NCBI GenBank assembly: GCA_028279275.1
Contig: JANQOB010000010.1
Coordinates: 55,536 to 119,535 of the forward strand
Direction of reading: 5' to 3'
DNA length: 64,000 nucleotides
Source: Gammaproteobacteria bacterium
Lineage (GTDB): Bacteria; Pseudomonadota; Gammaproteobacteria; UBA4575
Each line of letters begins with the position of its first letter. Positions within the stretch are counted from its first letter, which is position 1. The notes beneath the pieces were generated by a model. It was not told the DNA's origin and made no database searches. It was given only the letters and a program-made list of their open reading frames with translations. The position numbers were made by a program, and so were the translations under genes. Shown piece after piece: positions 1-8,521 of this stretch.

Positions 1-216
1 GTCTGCTATAGGAATAGGAGATACTTCGTGAGGTATAAAGCTGCGGTCTCTAAATGTCCATAACAAGCTATCCAGTTTTTCACAGTCAATTTCAGAATTC
101 ATATGAATGTGAACTCGATGCCCAGCATGAAATGCTTTTTCTGTAATGCGGCACGCAGTGGTGAATGCAAACTGTGGCGCATTATCTTTCGTTACATAGA
201 AGTCTACTCTTGTCAT
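1..216 (-). CDS. holC: DNA polymerase III chi subunit, C-terminus cut off
   Basis: Accessory subunit of the DNA polymerase III clamp loader; chi pairs with psi and contacts single-strand binding protein. Reading the minus strand from the ATG at 216 gives 72 residues that run off the window start. They begin MTRVDFYVTKDN and contain LDSLLWTFRDRSFIPHEV. This matches the holC family pattern of a short beta strand at the N-terminus and an 'LDxxLW...FxPH' block. The gene starts 8 bp after the pepA stop, and pepA-holC is a standard gammaproteobacterial order (usually followed by valS), so the two are probably co-transcribed. The assignment rests on motif plus synteny; only about half the protein is visible. 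Confidence 0.85.
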   Translation of the reverse strand, partial: MTRVDFYVTKDNAPQFAFTTACRITEKAFHAGHRVHIHMNSEIDCEKLDSLLWTFRDRSFIPHEVSPIPIAD

Positions 217-224
217 CTATCTGC

Positions 225-1718
225 TTAAAACTCATAGGCTTGATGTAATAAATATTCAGTGAGTAGCGGAACAGGTCTGCCTGTCGCACCTTTTTCTTTT
301 CCTTGGTGCCATGCTACACCTGCAATATCTAAGTGTGCCCATGTGTAGTTTTTGGTAAATCTGGATAGAAAGCATGCAGCGGTAATTGTTCCGCCCCAGC
401 GTCCACCAATATTGGCGATATCGGCAAAGTTACTATCGAGTTGCGATTGATATTCGTCCCACAGAGGTAATTGCCAGGTACGGTCACCCGTTTGCTCGCC
501 TGCACGTATAAGACTTTTTGCCAAGTCATCATCATTACTCATCACACCGGAAGGAATTTGACCTAAAGCTACGACACATGCTCCTGTTAAAGTAGCGATA
601 TCAATTACCGTTTCCGGTTCAAATTTATCAATATAGGTCAAGGCATCACACAGCACTAGGCGGCCTTCGGCATCCGTATTTAAAATCTCTACGGTCTGAC
701 CCGACATAGTTGTAACTACATCACCAGGTTTTGTGGCTCTGCCGCCGGGCATATTTTCTGCACAGGCTATTACGCCTACAACATTTAGTGGTAAATCTAA
801 TTCACAGCACGCTTTTATTGTGCCTAAAACACTTGCAGCTCCACACATATCAAATTTCATTTCGTCCATGGTAGCACCTGGTTTAAGCGAAATACCGCCG
901 GTATCGAATGTGATACCTTTGCCCACTAAAACCACTGGACGTTCATTTTCATTGCCTCCATTAAACTCCATAGTGACTAATTTTGCTGGTTCAACGCTGC
1001 CATTAGAAACTGAAAGTAGTGCACCCATGTTTAGTTTTTTCATTTGTGCTTCATCTAATACATTTACTTTTAATTTTCGATTGCCTTTTTTTAAAGCTAA
1101 TGCTTGCTCAGCAAGATAGGTCGGTGTGCAAATATTTCCAGGTAAGTTGCCTAGTTCTTTTGCTAAATTAATTCCGCTTACTATGGCTTTACCTATTTCA
1201 ATACCATCGCGCATATCAGATATTTCTTTACGATTTGAAGTTATAAACTTTTGTTTACGAAAATGAATTCTAGTTTTAGCTTTTGGTTTAGTTTCACTAT
1301 AGGCGTACATTGATGACTCAATCGTCGTAACAGCCACCTGAACTTTGGTTAATATATCTGCGTCTTTAACGGGTAGCTCAGCAAGACAATTTATAATATT
1401 GCTGATCTTATTGCGCTTGATTTCATTGGCAACTGCATTTAAAGCGGTTTGATATTTGCTTATAGAGAACTTATTTTCTTCACCACAGCCCACAACGATG
1501 ATGCAATTATGTTTGCTTCGCCCCGAATTATGCAGTGTTGTAACTTGTCCTAAATTGCCTCCTGCAGTGCCGCGCTGACATGCATTTGAGATCGAATTGC
1601 GATAAAGCTTGTCTAATTTTTTTGCTGAAGCACTCAATCGTTTTGGTTTAAATATGCCCACTACTACACAATCTGCGATTTCTTTATCTACCGACGTGGT
1701 TTTAGCGATGGTTTCCAT
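225..1718 (-). CDS. pepA: Leucyl aminopeptidase (cytosol aminopeptidase, M17)
   Basis: Dinuclear-metal aminopeptidase that removes N-terminal residues. In E. coli PepA also binds DNA and serves XerCD recombination at cer. The N-terminal macro-like domain covers about residues 1-165 and the catalytic domain about 175-497. Metal and catalytic residues are visible: VGKGITFD (K267, D272), MKFDMCG (D290) and NTDAEGR (D349, E351). All sit three residues before their E. coli counterparts, which supports the start chosen here. That ATG at 1718 has GAGGA just upstream. An in-frame ATG at 1754 would add 12 residues with a poor ribosome site. The gene is divergent from lptF and lies directly before holC. 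Confidence 0.95.
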   Translation of the reverse strand: METIAKTTSVDKEIADCVVVGIFKPKRLSASAKKLDKLYRNSISNACQRGTAGGNLGQVTTLHNSGRSKHNCIIVVGCGEENKFSISKYQTALNAVANEIKRNKISNIINCLAELPVKDADILTKVQVAVTTIESSMYAYSETKPKAKTRIHFRKQKFITSNRKEISDMRDGIEIGKAIVSGINLAKELGNLPGNICTPTYLAEQALALKKGNRKLKVNVLDEAQMKKLNMGALLSVSNGSVEPAKLVTMEFNGGNENERPVVLVGKGITFDTGGISLKPGATMDEMKFDMCGAASVLGTIKACCELDLPLNVVGVIACAENMPGGRATKPGDVVTTMSGQTVEILNTDAEGRLVLCDALTYIDKFEPETVIDIATLTGACVVALGQIPSGVMSNDDDLAKSLIRAGEQTGDRTWQLPLWDEYQSQLDSNFADIANIGGRWGGTITAACFLSRFTKNYTWAHLDIAGVAWHQGKEKGATGRPVPLLTEYLLHQAYEF

Positions 1719-1812
1719 GATTTTCCTCAATTTAACTATTTGTACTTGTTGCATTATTGCTAATATTGACCTAAATGTAACCGTATCTGGCCTATATCAA
1801 TCAAAAGCCTAA

Positions 1813-2880
1813 ATGTTTTCAACGCTTAATCAATATTTTTCCAAAGAACTTGCTCAAACTTTCGCCGCAGTCAGTATCGTCTTGCTGGTAGTTATCGTGG
1901 GTAAATCTTTTGTGGACCTGCTATCCAAAGTTATTAGCGGCAAATTACCTTCTGAAGTTGTGTTTACAATGCTGGGGCTAGGAATTTTAAAATCTGCAAT
2001 TGTGTTGGTACCTTTCGCGCTATTGATAACCATCATGCTCGTAGTAGGTCGTTATTATCGTGATAGTGAAATTTACGCAATAAAAGCGGGTGGAATAGGG
2101 TCCTTGGAATTATTTCGATATGCCAGTCTGATTGTTGTGCCGGTGATCGTAATTTTATTTTTTCTTTCTATCAATTTAACACCATGGACTGAACAGCAAA
2201 TAGAGAAGATCAAGTTGCAGGCAAAAGGATTGACCGATATCTATGGTTTAACACCTGGCCAATTTATTGAATCCAAACAAGGAAACTGGGTGGTATTTGT
2301 TGAGGAGGCTGATAAAGAGTCGGGTAAAGTTAAAAATATTTTTATCTCCGATCGTCGAGAGGGCAAAGTTGCGATAGAAACAGCTGAGTATGCCGAACAA
2401 AAGAATTTACCGGATTTAGGAGGTGAAGCGTTGATTTTGAATCAAGGTCAACGCTATCAAGGCATACCTGGTGAAGGAGGTTTTACCATACTTAAATTTG
2501 AACAACATGCGGTTCGTATTCCAGATTTTGATTTAAAGCTAGATACTAATGACCCTGAATTCAAACCGACATCAGAACTTATGCAATCAAATCTTCTTGC
2601 AGACATTGCGGAATTCCAGTGGCGTATCTCTGTGCCCATCGCAGCAATTTTATTAACATTATTGGCCTTCCCTTTAAGTGTGACCAGTCCTCGGCAAGGA
2701 AGGTTTGCAAAACTTGGAATCGCAATTGTAATTTATTTAATTTATGCAAATCTTCTGATTCTGATGGAAACATGGGTGGCGGATGGAAAATTTCCTGCTA
2801 TGCCCGGAATGTTGACCATACATGCGGGAATGTTAATGCTCATTATAGTTTTAATGTGGCGTCATCGTTTGGGTGCCTAG
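1813..2880 (+). CDS. lptF: LPS export permease LptF
   Basis: One of the two transmembrane subunits of the LptB2FG transporter that extracts lipopolysaccharide from the inner membrane and pushes it along the LptC-A-D bridge. The 355-residue protein has the family plan: three hydrophobic helices in the first ~125 residues, a large periplasmic beta-jellyroll-like domain (about 130-260), then three more helices to the C-terminus. The N-terminus has the typical LptF opening (FSTLNQYFSKEL). The stop is followed with no gap by the lptG ATG, so the two are translationally coupled. It is divergent from pepA, the usual gammaproteobacterial arrangement. Confidence 0.95.
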   Translation: MFSTLNQYFSKELAQTFAAVSIVLLVVIVGKSFVDLLSKVISGKLPSEVVFTMLGLGILKSAIVLVPFALLITIMLVVGRYYRDSEIYAIKAGGIGSLELFRYASLIVVPVIVILFFLSINLTPWTEQQIEKIKLQAKGLTDIYGLTPGQFIESKQGNWVVFVEEADKESGKVKNIFISDRREGKVAIETAEYAEQKNLPDLGGEALILNQGQRYQGIPGEGGFTILKFEQHAVRIPDFDLKLDTNDPEFKPTSELMQSNLLADIAEFQWRISVPIAAILLTLLAFPLSVTSPRQGRFAKLGIAIVIYLIYANLLILMETWVADGKFPAMPGMLTIHAGMLMLIIVLMWRHRLGA

Positions 2881-3990
2881 ATGATCTTATTCAAACATTT
2901 TGATCGTTATATAGGGCGTACTGTTTTTATAGGAACATTATTTGCGTTGCTGGTCTTGTTCGCTATCGATTCGATTATAGATTTTATCAATGATATGGAA
3001 TCTGTCGATGATCGTGGGTTTACGATGACTCATGCTTTATTAAGACTGTTTTTTAAAATGCCTCAGCGTTTATATGAATTCATGCCAACGGCATTGTTAC
3101 TTGGTGCATTAATTGGAATCGGTCAACTCGCATCGAAAAGTGAACTCGTTGCTCTACGTTCGGCAGGAATTAGTAAGTTAAGAATCATCTGGTCTGCATT
3201 AAAAGTTGGGATCGTTTTAGTTGTGTTAAGTATTTGGGTGGGAGAAATGGTAGTACCCACCTCGCAAAGTTATGTGAATAGTTTAAGTAAAAGTCAAGTA
3301 CGCACTGTGGATGAAAGTGGAGAAAGATTTAGCGATGTTAAAAAAATAGCCTTACGCTCAAAGCATGGTGTATGGGTGCGTGACGGAAATAAATATATTA
3401 ATGCACAAGAGATTTACCCCGACTATCGTATGCGCGATATATGGATTTATGAATTGGATTCTCAATATAAATTAAAGCGCGCTAGTTTTGCTAAACAAGC
3501 GGTTTATGAAAATCAAGTTTGGCAACTATTGGATATTAAGCACAGTTTAATCTCAACAAATGGTGTTGAAACCGTTGCAGCTGAAGAGGAGCATTGGGAG
3601 AGATTAGTTTCGCCTAATTTATTCGATGTTATTACCGTAAAACCTGAATTTATGGGTGCTGCTAAGCTTAAAAAATACATTGACTATTTAGAAAGTAACG
3701 AGCTAGACACACAACGTTATCAACTTGCATATTTTAATCGTTTCGCCATTCCGTTATCCGGTATAGCAATGCTTTTACTGGCATTACCATTCGTGTTTCG
3801 TTCTGCACGTACCGGAGGCTTAGGACAAAGAATTATGTTAGGTGCTGTGATTGCATTAACTTTTAATATTTTGAGTAAAGTAATGGGTAATGCCAGTGTG
3901 GTTTATAGTTTGCCGCCCGTTATAGGTGCGTTCTTGCCAACTTTGATAGTTATTGTTGCCGCAACCATTGCGATTCGTAGAATGGCTTAA
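2881..3990 (+). CDS. lptG: LPS export permease LptG
   Basis: Second transmembrane subunit of the LptB2FG lipopolysaccharide transporter. The 369-residue protein starts MILFKHFDRYIGRTVF, the LptG signature of a short amphipathic segment leading into helix 1. It has six predicted membrane segments split by a periplasmic domain (about 130-270). The ATG directly abuts the lptF TAG. No strong terminator follows: a 7-bp hairpin at 4016-4034 has no T run. LptB is not in this window and must be encoded elsewhere. Confidence 0.95.
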   Translation: MILFKHFDRYIGRTVFIGTLFALLVLFAIDSIIDFINDMESVDDRGFTMTHALLRLFFKMPQRLYEFMPTALLLGALIGIGQLASKSELVALRSAGISKLRIIWSALKVGIVLVVLSIWVGEMVVPTSQSYVNSLSKSQVRTVDESGERFSDVKKIALRSKHGVWVRDGNKYINAQEIYPDYRMRDIWIYELDSQYKLKRASFAKQAVYENQVWQLLDIKHSLISTNGVETVAAEEEHWERLVSPNLFDVITVKPEFMGAAKLKKYIDYLESNELDTQRYQLAYFNRFAIPLSGIAMLLLALPFVFRSARTGGLGQRIMLGAVIALTFNILSKVMGNASVVYSLPPVIGAFLPTLIVIVAATIAIRRMA

Positions 3991-4115
3991 TTACGAATAC
4001 GCTGGAATTCCAAATCAGAAATCTAATATTTCTGCTCTCGACCTAAAACAGGTATGTAAAACGAAACAATAAATAGTAGATCCGAATATAAAGTCTGACT
4101 AGGCAATTTGTCACC

Positions 4116-4132
4116 TGCGACAAAATGCCACA
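4116..4132. promoter_or_regulatory. Candidate RegA/PrrA-type binding site
   Basis: On the minus strand the 17 bases read TGTGGC-ATTTT-GTCGCA, an almost symmetrical site. It resembles the GCGNC-N5-GNCGC pattern described for RegA/PrrA/RegR response regulators, with one mismatch in the first half. It lies 66 bp before the ATG of the outer-membrane gene at 4198 and about 1.3 kb before the regB/regA pair. The base pattern is seen directly; its function is inferred from that resemblance and from the neighbouring regulator genes. Confidence 0.4.
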
Positions 4133-4197
4133 TTCTAATCTGTTATTCCTGATTCTAATATTCTAATTCTATAATTATTAAATATGGAGTTAGGGTA

Positions 4198-5325
4198 ATG
4201 GAATTTCCCAGTAGAAAGCACTTTTTTTTATTTCTTTTATTTTTATTTCCTTTAACTGTCTTAGTCACAAAAGCTAGTGCTGATTCGACCGCACACCCAA
4301 TGGGATTTGATGTGAATTCTGAAGGTATGAGTCGTGCTGATGGTCATGCCCCAATAGGTGTTATGGGTGATCACATGCATCACAAAGGTGAATGGATGAT
4401 TTCCTATCGGTTCATGACGATGGAAATGAAAGGGAGCCGAGATGGCAGTAGTAGTATTAGTCGTGATGAAATTGTCACGACTGTTCCCAACCGATTTTTT
4501 GGCATACCTGGTCAACCACCAACTTTACGAGTTGTGCCAACAGAAATGACCATGGACATGCATATGTTTGGCTTAATGTATGCTCCAACAGATTGGTTGA
4601 CCTTAATGCTGATGGGATCATACATTGAAAATGAAATGGATCATGTTACCTACATGGGTCCAGCAGGAACTACAGTACGTGGTCGATTTACTACTAAATC
4701 TGAAGGGTTTGGGGACACTAAATTGAGTGGCTTGATACGTTTATACGATGATGGAAAACATCATTTTCATCTAAATGCAGGAATTAGTTTACCAACTGGC
4801 TCCATTACAGAAGATGATGATATTTTAACTCCAACAGGCGCAACACCTTCACCAAATTTACCCTACCCAATGCAATTGGGATCTGGCACATTTGATTTAT
4901 TGCCTGGAATAACCTACACAGCAAATTCGGGTCGTATGGGGTGGGGTGCACAATATAGTGCTGTAATACGATTAGAAGATGAAAATCATAAAGATTATAG
5001 TCTAGGAGATGAGCACCGGCTCACCGCTTGGGGAAGTTATTTATGGAAGCCTTGGATGAGCACATCATTACGGGTTGCGGGTCAGACTATAGATAAGATA
5101 GACGGTCAAAATCCAGATATTGTGGCTCCTGTACAAACAGCCGATCCAAATAATCAAGGTGGTGAGCGGGTAGATTTATTTCTAGGTGTTAATTTCTCAG
5201 GACAAGCAAATTTAAAAGGCCATCGCATTGCGCTTGAATTTGGTGCGCCCATTTATCAGCACTTAAATGGACCTCAACTTGAAACAGATTGGATTTTTAC
5301 TGGAGGTTATCAACTGGCGTTTTAG
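4198..5325 (+). CDS. Outer-membrane beta-barrel protein, phenol-MetA-like, Met/His-rich N-terminus
   Basis: Exported protein of 375 residues with a signal peptide (hydrophobic residues about 8-24, then KASADS). The mature protein begins with a Met/His-rich stretch (GVMGDHMHHKGEWM) and has repeated Met pairs such as MTMEMKG and MTMDMHMFG. It continues with alternating amphipathic strands and ends in a terminal aromatic residue (GGYQLAF), as outer-membrane barrels do. The pattern 'GVMGDHMHxKGEWMxSYR...MxMDMHMxGxMYAPTDxLTLM' is what I associate with the MetA-pathway phenol-degradation/transporter family, often found near metal genes. The substrate is unknown. A GGAG precedes the ATG. A RegA-like box lies upstream and a redox two-component pair follows, so redox or metal control is plausible but unproven. 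Confidence 0.65.
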   Translation: MEFPSRKHFFLFLLFLFPLTVLVTKASADSTAHPMGFDVNSEGMSRADGHAPIGVMGDHMHHKGEWMISYRFMTMEMKGSRDGSSSISRDEIVTTVPNRFFGIPGQPPTLRVVPTEMTMDMHMFGLMYAPTDWLTLMLMGSYIENEMDHVTYMGPAGTTVRGRFTTKSEGFGDTKLSGLIRLYDDGKHHFHLNAGISLPTGSITEDDDILTPTGATPSPNLPYPMQLGSGTFDLLPGITYTANSGRMGWGAQYSAVIRLEDENHKDYSLGDEHRLTAWGSYLWKPWMSTSLRVAGQTIDKIDGQNPDIVAPVQTADPNNQGGERVDLFLGVNFSGQANLKGHRIALEFGAPIYQHLNGPQLETDWIFTGGYQLAF

Positions 5326-5462
5326 CTTCTAATTAAAATCTATAAAATTAGTGATTTATCAAAATAAAGAAATGAAATGCTTTCGAATACGTTTTATAGG
5401 GTTGCGAGAGTAATTTTCATAAATAGAATAACGACCTAAATAACTGAATAAATAAAAAGCTC

Positions 5463-6725
5463 ATGAACAAACCTAATGCATACACCCAGCAAACAGGACA
5501 TCATGCCAATTTAAAATTACTTATATGGTTACGTGCTGTTGCGATTGCTGGACAATTTACTGCAGTCGTTATTGCAAAATATTATCTTGGAATAACATTA
5601 CAAACAGGTGTGTTGTATACATGGATTGGGATTTATGCGTTTATCAACCTATTAACCATCTCGCGCTTCTATACCAAAATTGAAATTCACAAGTGGGAAT
5701 TTTTTACTCATTTAATAGTTGACATCATTATTCTGACTATTTTATTAAAATATTCAGAAGGGGGTGCGAATCCATTTGTTTCCCTATATTTAATTCCTCT
5801 AACTATTTCTGCAATAACGCTTCCAGCAATTTTTACTTGGACGTTAGCTGTTATCACGATTTGTTGTTACAGCCTACTTGTGTGGGTCTTTAGCCCAATG
5901 ACTGGGCATAGTTTTCATGCGAACCATTTTGACGTTCATGTTATAGGCATGTGGCTGGGTTTTGTGATCAGTGCCGTTCTCGTTGCGTTTTTTGTGGTTA
6001 GAATGGGAAGAATAATTCAACAACAACAAAAAAAACTTGCGGAACAAAAATCACAACAATTACAAAATGAGCAATTTGTAAAACTAGGAACGCTAGCCGC
6101 CAGTACTGCTCATGAGCTAGGTACACCGCTGGGTACTATGCAGCTGGCTGTAGAGGAATTACAAAACAATCCAAAAGATAGTACACAACAATTACATGTA
6201 ATAAATGATCAAATAAAACGTTGTAAAGAAGCGTTATCTGTACTATCTGCTTCGGTAGGTGCACCTCCACTCGAGAGTGGCCAACCTATGAAGGTTAGAA
6301 ACTTTATTGATGATGTCTTCAAAGATTGGCAACAGTCTCGTCCAGCCATCAATATTGAAACAAATTGGATCTCTGATACTTCTGGTCCAGAAATCATTGC
6401 AGAGAGATCGCTCAAACAAGCTATCAAAAATATCTTAGACAATGCTGCAGATGTTTCACCTGAGTATGTTTTATGTGAAGCTTCACTAAATCAAGATGAG
6501 TTGATACTTAAGGTATCAGATCATGGGCCAGGCATCACAATTGAAAAAAATGAGAAAATTGGTCAGCAACCTGTATCTAGCAAAGCTAAAGGAATGGGAC
6601 TTGGATTATTTTTGTCACACGGAATTATTAAGCGTTTTGGTGGGAATGTTTCACTAAAGAATATTAGAGAAGGTGGGTTACAAACTACTATTTCTTTACC
6701 AATTCATACACTTGCTATTTCATGA
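5463..6725 (+). CDS. regB: Redox sensor histidine kinase, RegB/PrrB/RoxS family
   Basis: Membrane sensor kinase of the RegB type, which responds to respiratory redox state and phosphorylates RegA. Residues ~15-180 hold six hydrophobic segments. Between segments 3 and 4 lies EGGANPF (99-105), the counterpart of the family's quinone-binding GGxxNPF motif but shorter by one residue between GG and NPF. The H-box is HELGTPLGT with phospho-acceptor H217. C254 in the following dimerisation helix (IKRCKEAL) sits close to where the redox-active cysteine of Rhodobacter RegB lies. The ATPase domain shows NILDNAADVS (N box), DHGPGI and a GMGLGLF glycine box. The stop overlaps the next gene's start by 4 bp (ATGA), so kinase and regulator are co-translated. 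Confidence 0.88.
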   Translation: MNKPNAYTQQTGHHANLKLLIWLRAVAIAGQFTAVVIAKYYLGITLQTGVLYTWIGIYAFINLLTISRFYTKIEIHKWEFFTHLIVDIIILTILLKYSEGGANPFVSLYLIPLTISAITLPAIFTWTLAVITICCYSLLVWVFSPMTGHSFHANHFDVHVIGMWLGFVISAVLVAFFVVRMGRIIQQQQKKLAEQKSQQLQNEQFVKLGTLAASTAHELGTPLGTMQLAVEELQNNPKDSTQQLHVINDQIKRCKEALSVLSASVGAPPLESGQPMKVRNFIDDVFKDWQQSRPAINIETNWISDTSGPEIIAERSLKQAIKNILDNAADVSPEYVLCEASLNQDELILKVSDHGPGITIEKNEKIGQQPVSSKAKGMGLGLFLSHGIIKRFGGNVSLKNIREGGLQTTISLPIHTLAIS

Positions 6726-7252
6726 ATAATAATTTACTCATTGTTGAAGATGATGAAGCTTTTTCGTGCGCCCTCGGCAATGCATTAGAAAAAAAAGGTT
6801 TCAATGTATATAGCTCAAGCACATTAAGCAAAGCAATTCAAGCAGCGAACACGCACTCACCAAGTTTTGCTGTAATAGATTTAAAATTAGGAAATGAATC
6901 AGGATTGCAGATTATCCCAGCATTAAAAGCGCTAAACTCAAAAATCAAAATAATCGTGCTTACTGGATATGCAAGTATTGCTACCGCAGTAGAAGCAATT
7001 AAACTTGGTGCGATGCAGTATTTAACTAAACCAACAAGTAGCGAAGAAATTTATCAAGCGTTTTTTAGAACAGATGGAGACGCTGAGCAAAATCTTGCTT
7101 CCAATCCAATGTCGTTAAGGCGTCTTGAATGGGAGCATATTCAAAAAGTACTAATAGAAAATGACGGAAATTTATCTGCAACAGCTCGAGCTTTGGGTAT
7201 GCATCGACGAACTTTGCAGCGCAAATTAAACAAGAATCCTGCAAAAGACTAA
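6722..7252 (+). CDS. regA: Response regulator, RegA/PrrA/RoxR/ActR family
   Basis: DNA-binding partner of the kinase encoded immediately upstream. Residues 1-115 form a receiver domain with the acidic pocket EDD (9-11), phospho-acceptor D53 (VIDLKLG) and the switch lysine in LTKPT. After a short linker, a Fis-type helix-turn-helix (about 145-170) reads GNLSATARALGMHRRTLQRKL. This is the hallmark of the RegA family, whose HTH is nearly invariant. At 176 residues it is the usual length. In other proteobacteria the family controls respiration, terminal oxidases and redox balance. A candidate target site lies at 4116-4132. Confidence 0.9.
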   Translation: MNNNLLIVEDDEAFSCALGNALEKKGFNVYSSSTLSKAIQAANTHSPSFAVIDLKLGNESGLQIIPALKALNSKIKIIVLTGYASIATAVEAIKLGAMQYLTKPTSSEEIYQAFFRTDGDAEQNLASNPMSLRRLEWEHIQKVLIENDGNLSATARALGMHRRTLQRKLNKNPAKD

Positions 7253-7390
7253 ATGACCACGATTGGTCGAAAGCGGACATCACTAAAGGGAAACAGGTTG
7301 GAATCAATGTCATATACGCGCACAATATACGTTAAAGGTTTAAAGCTAGAATTTAATATTTAATTTATTCTTAACGTAAAGGATGGCGAT

Positions 7391-7831
7391 ATGTCTTCTA
7401 AAGCAGCGGCTTTATTAATTGGTGGATTTTTACCTGCATTTATTTATGGTGGATCAGCAATTTTTCAAAAGTTCAGCACAAATATAGGTATAAGTATTTC
7501 AACTTATCTTGTTGCAGTTGGATTAGGAGTTGCAATTGCAGGATTGGGTTTTTATTTTTTTGACAATCAAGTGCCTTTTTCAATTAAAGCAAGTTCATTT
7601 GCAAGTTTATTTGGTTTGACTTGGGGAATCGCAAGCGGATTGGTAGCGTACTCACTGCTTCATTTTAGCATCCCGATATCTCAGTTAGTTCCCTTATACA
7701 ATATGAATACATTGATTGCTGTATTACTCGCGTTAGTAATATTTAGTGAATGGAAAGATTTGCACACAATAAAGTTGTTAGCAGGTAGTGTGCTAATTGT
7801 AATTGGTGCTATTTTTGTAGCGAATGCATGA
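7391..7831 (+). CDS. Single-domain EamA/DMT-type membrane protein
   Basis: A 146-residue, very hydrophobic protein with about five transmembrane helices, equal to one half of a typical ten-helix drug/metabolite transporter. The C-terminal portion (SQLVPLYNMNTLIAVLLALVIFSEW followed by a GSVLIVIGA helix) is the characteristic EamA ending, where the W/E lies just before the last helix. Such half-size members are thought to work as dimers, as in small multidrug-type or undecaprenyl-phosphate-arabinose flippase-like transporters; the substrate is not deducible. It stands alone after the regBA pair. Confidence 0.7.
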   Translation: MSSKAAALLIGGFLPAFIYGGSAIFQKFSTNIGISISTYLVAVGLGVAIAGLGFYFFDNQVPFSIKASSFASLFGLTWGIASGLVAYSLLHFSIPISQLVPLYNMNTLIAVLLALVIFSEWKDLHTIKLLAGSVLIVIGAIFVANA

Positions 7832-8148
7832 ACAAGCATATTCGCTAATCACCAAAGTGGACATTTTGAATTAATCGAACTTTGAATCAGAAGCAACATT
7901 CTAGCTGCAACTCTTATTCCCACTTCCATTTGCTCATTAATTAGCCGTTAGCTAGCTAGTTGATCCAAAATCAATGGCATCTTTTCAAACCTCAAAAAAA
8001 TGAGTAAGAAATCATTTATCTTTAATTTACTTTTTATCAGTGAGATACCAAAATCATCTATAGTAAAATCTTAACAATAGTAAATTTAATTTTCCATTCA
8101 TCAAGTTAGTGTAAAATAGTTTCTTAAAATAATTATTTAGGAGGAGCT
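7832..8148. other. Intergenic stretch, possible promoter only
   Basis: About 317 bp of AT-rich sequence without a credible reading frame. Close to its end (about 8108-8117) lies TAGTGTAAAAT, a plausible extended -10 box for the small secreted protein that follows, and GGAGGAG at 8141-8147 is its strong ribosome site. A GCTAGC-centred palindrome lies near 7950. Nothing else stands out. Confidence 0.4.
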
Positions 8149-8370
8149 ATGAAAAAATTAGTATTCACTGCGACTCTATTCATCACAATTATATTAATAC
8201 CGTTTCTGGCGTTTCCTGACGGAGATAAGCATAAAGAAACAATCAAAAGTTCCGCACTCACTAAAGCTTCAGCTATTCCGAGTGAAGTGTATATAAATCC
8301 TCAAAATGGTACAGAAGCTGATAGGGAATATAACGACCATACTGAAATGGAATTTCGTGTGTGTGGTTAA
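8149..8370 (+). CDS. Small secreted protein of unknown function
   Basis: A 73-residue protein preceded by a very strong ribosome site (GGAGGAG, 2 bases before the ATG). The first ~22 residues (MKKLVFTATLFITIILIPFL) form a signal peptide or membrane anchor. The remainder is polar and acidic and ends in a cysteine-containing tail (FRVCG). I recognise no family. Its own candidate -10 box and the terminator that follows suggest a separately transcribed, well-expressed single-gene unit. Confidence 0.6.
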   Translation: MKKLVFTATLFITIILIPFLAFPDGDKHKETIKSSALTKASAIPSEVYINPQNGTEADREYNDHTEMEFRVCG

Positions 8371-8425
8371 CCAAATAATTTGGTAGAAGTTGCAGACGTA
8401 AAGATATCAATATACTAGATCATAC

Positions 8426-8455
8426 AAAGAAGCCCAATAATTAGTGGGCTTCTTT
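8426..8455 (+). terminator. Rho-independent terminator
   Basis: Eleven-base perfect stem (AAAGAAGCCCA paired with TGGGCTTCTTT) with an 8-base loop, the 3' arm ending in TCTTT. It follows the small secreted protein gene by about 55 bp and is the clearest intrinsic terminator in the first 50 kb. Confidence 0.8.
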
Positions 8456-8521
8456 GAAGTTTTCAATAGCTAATTTACCCAAAAGCGATCATCGTCTAGT
8501 TAAGAACGCTTATGTCGAGTA

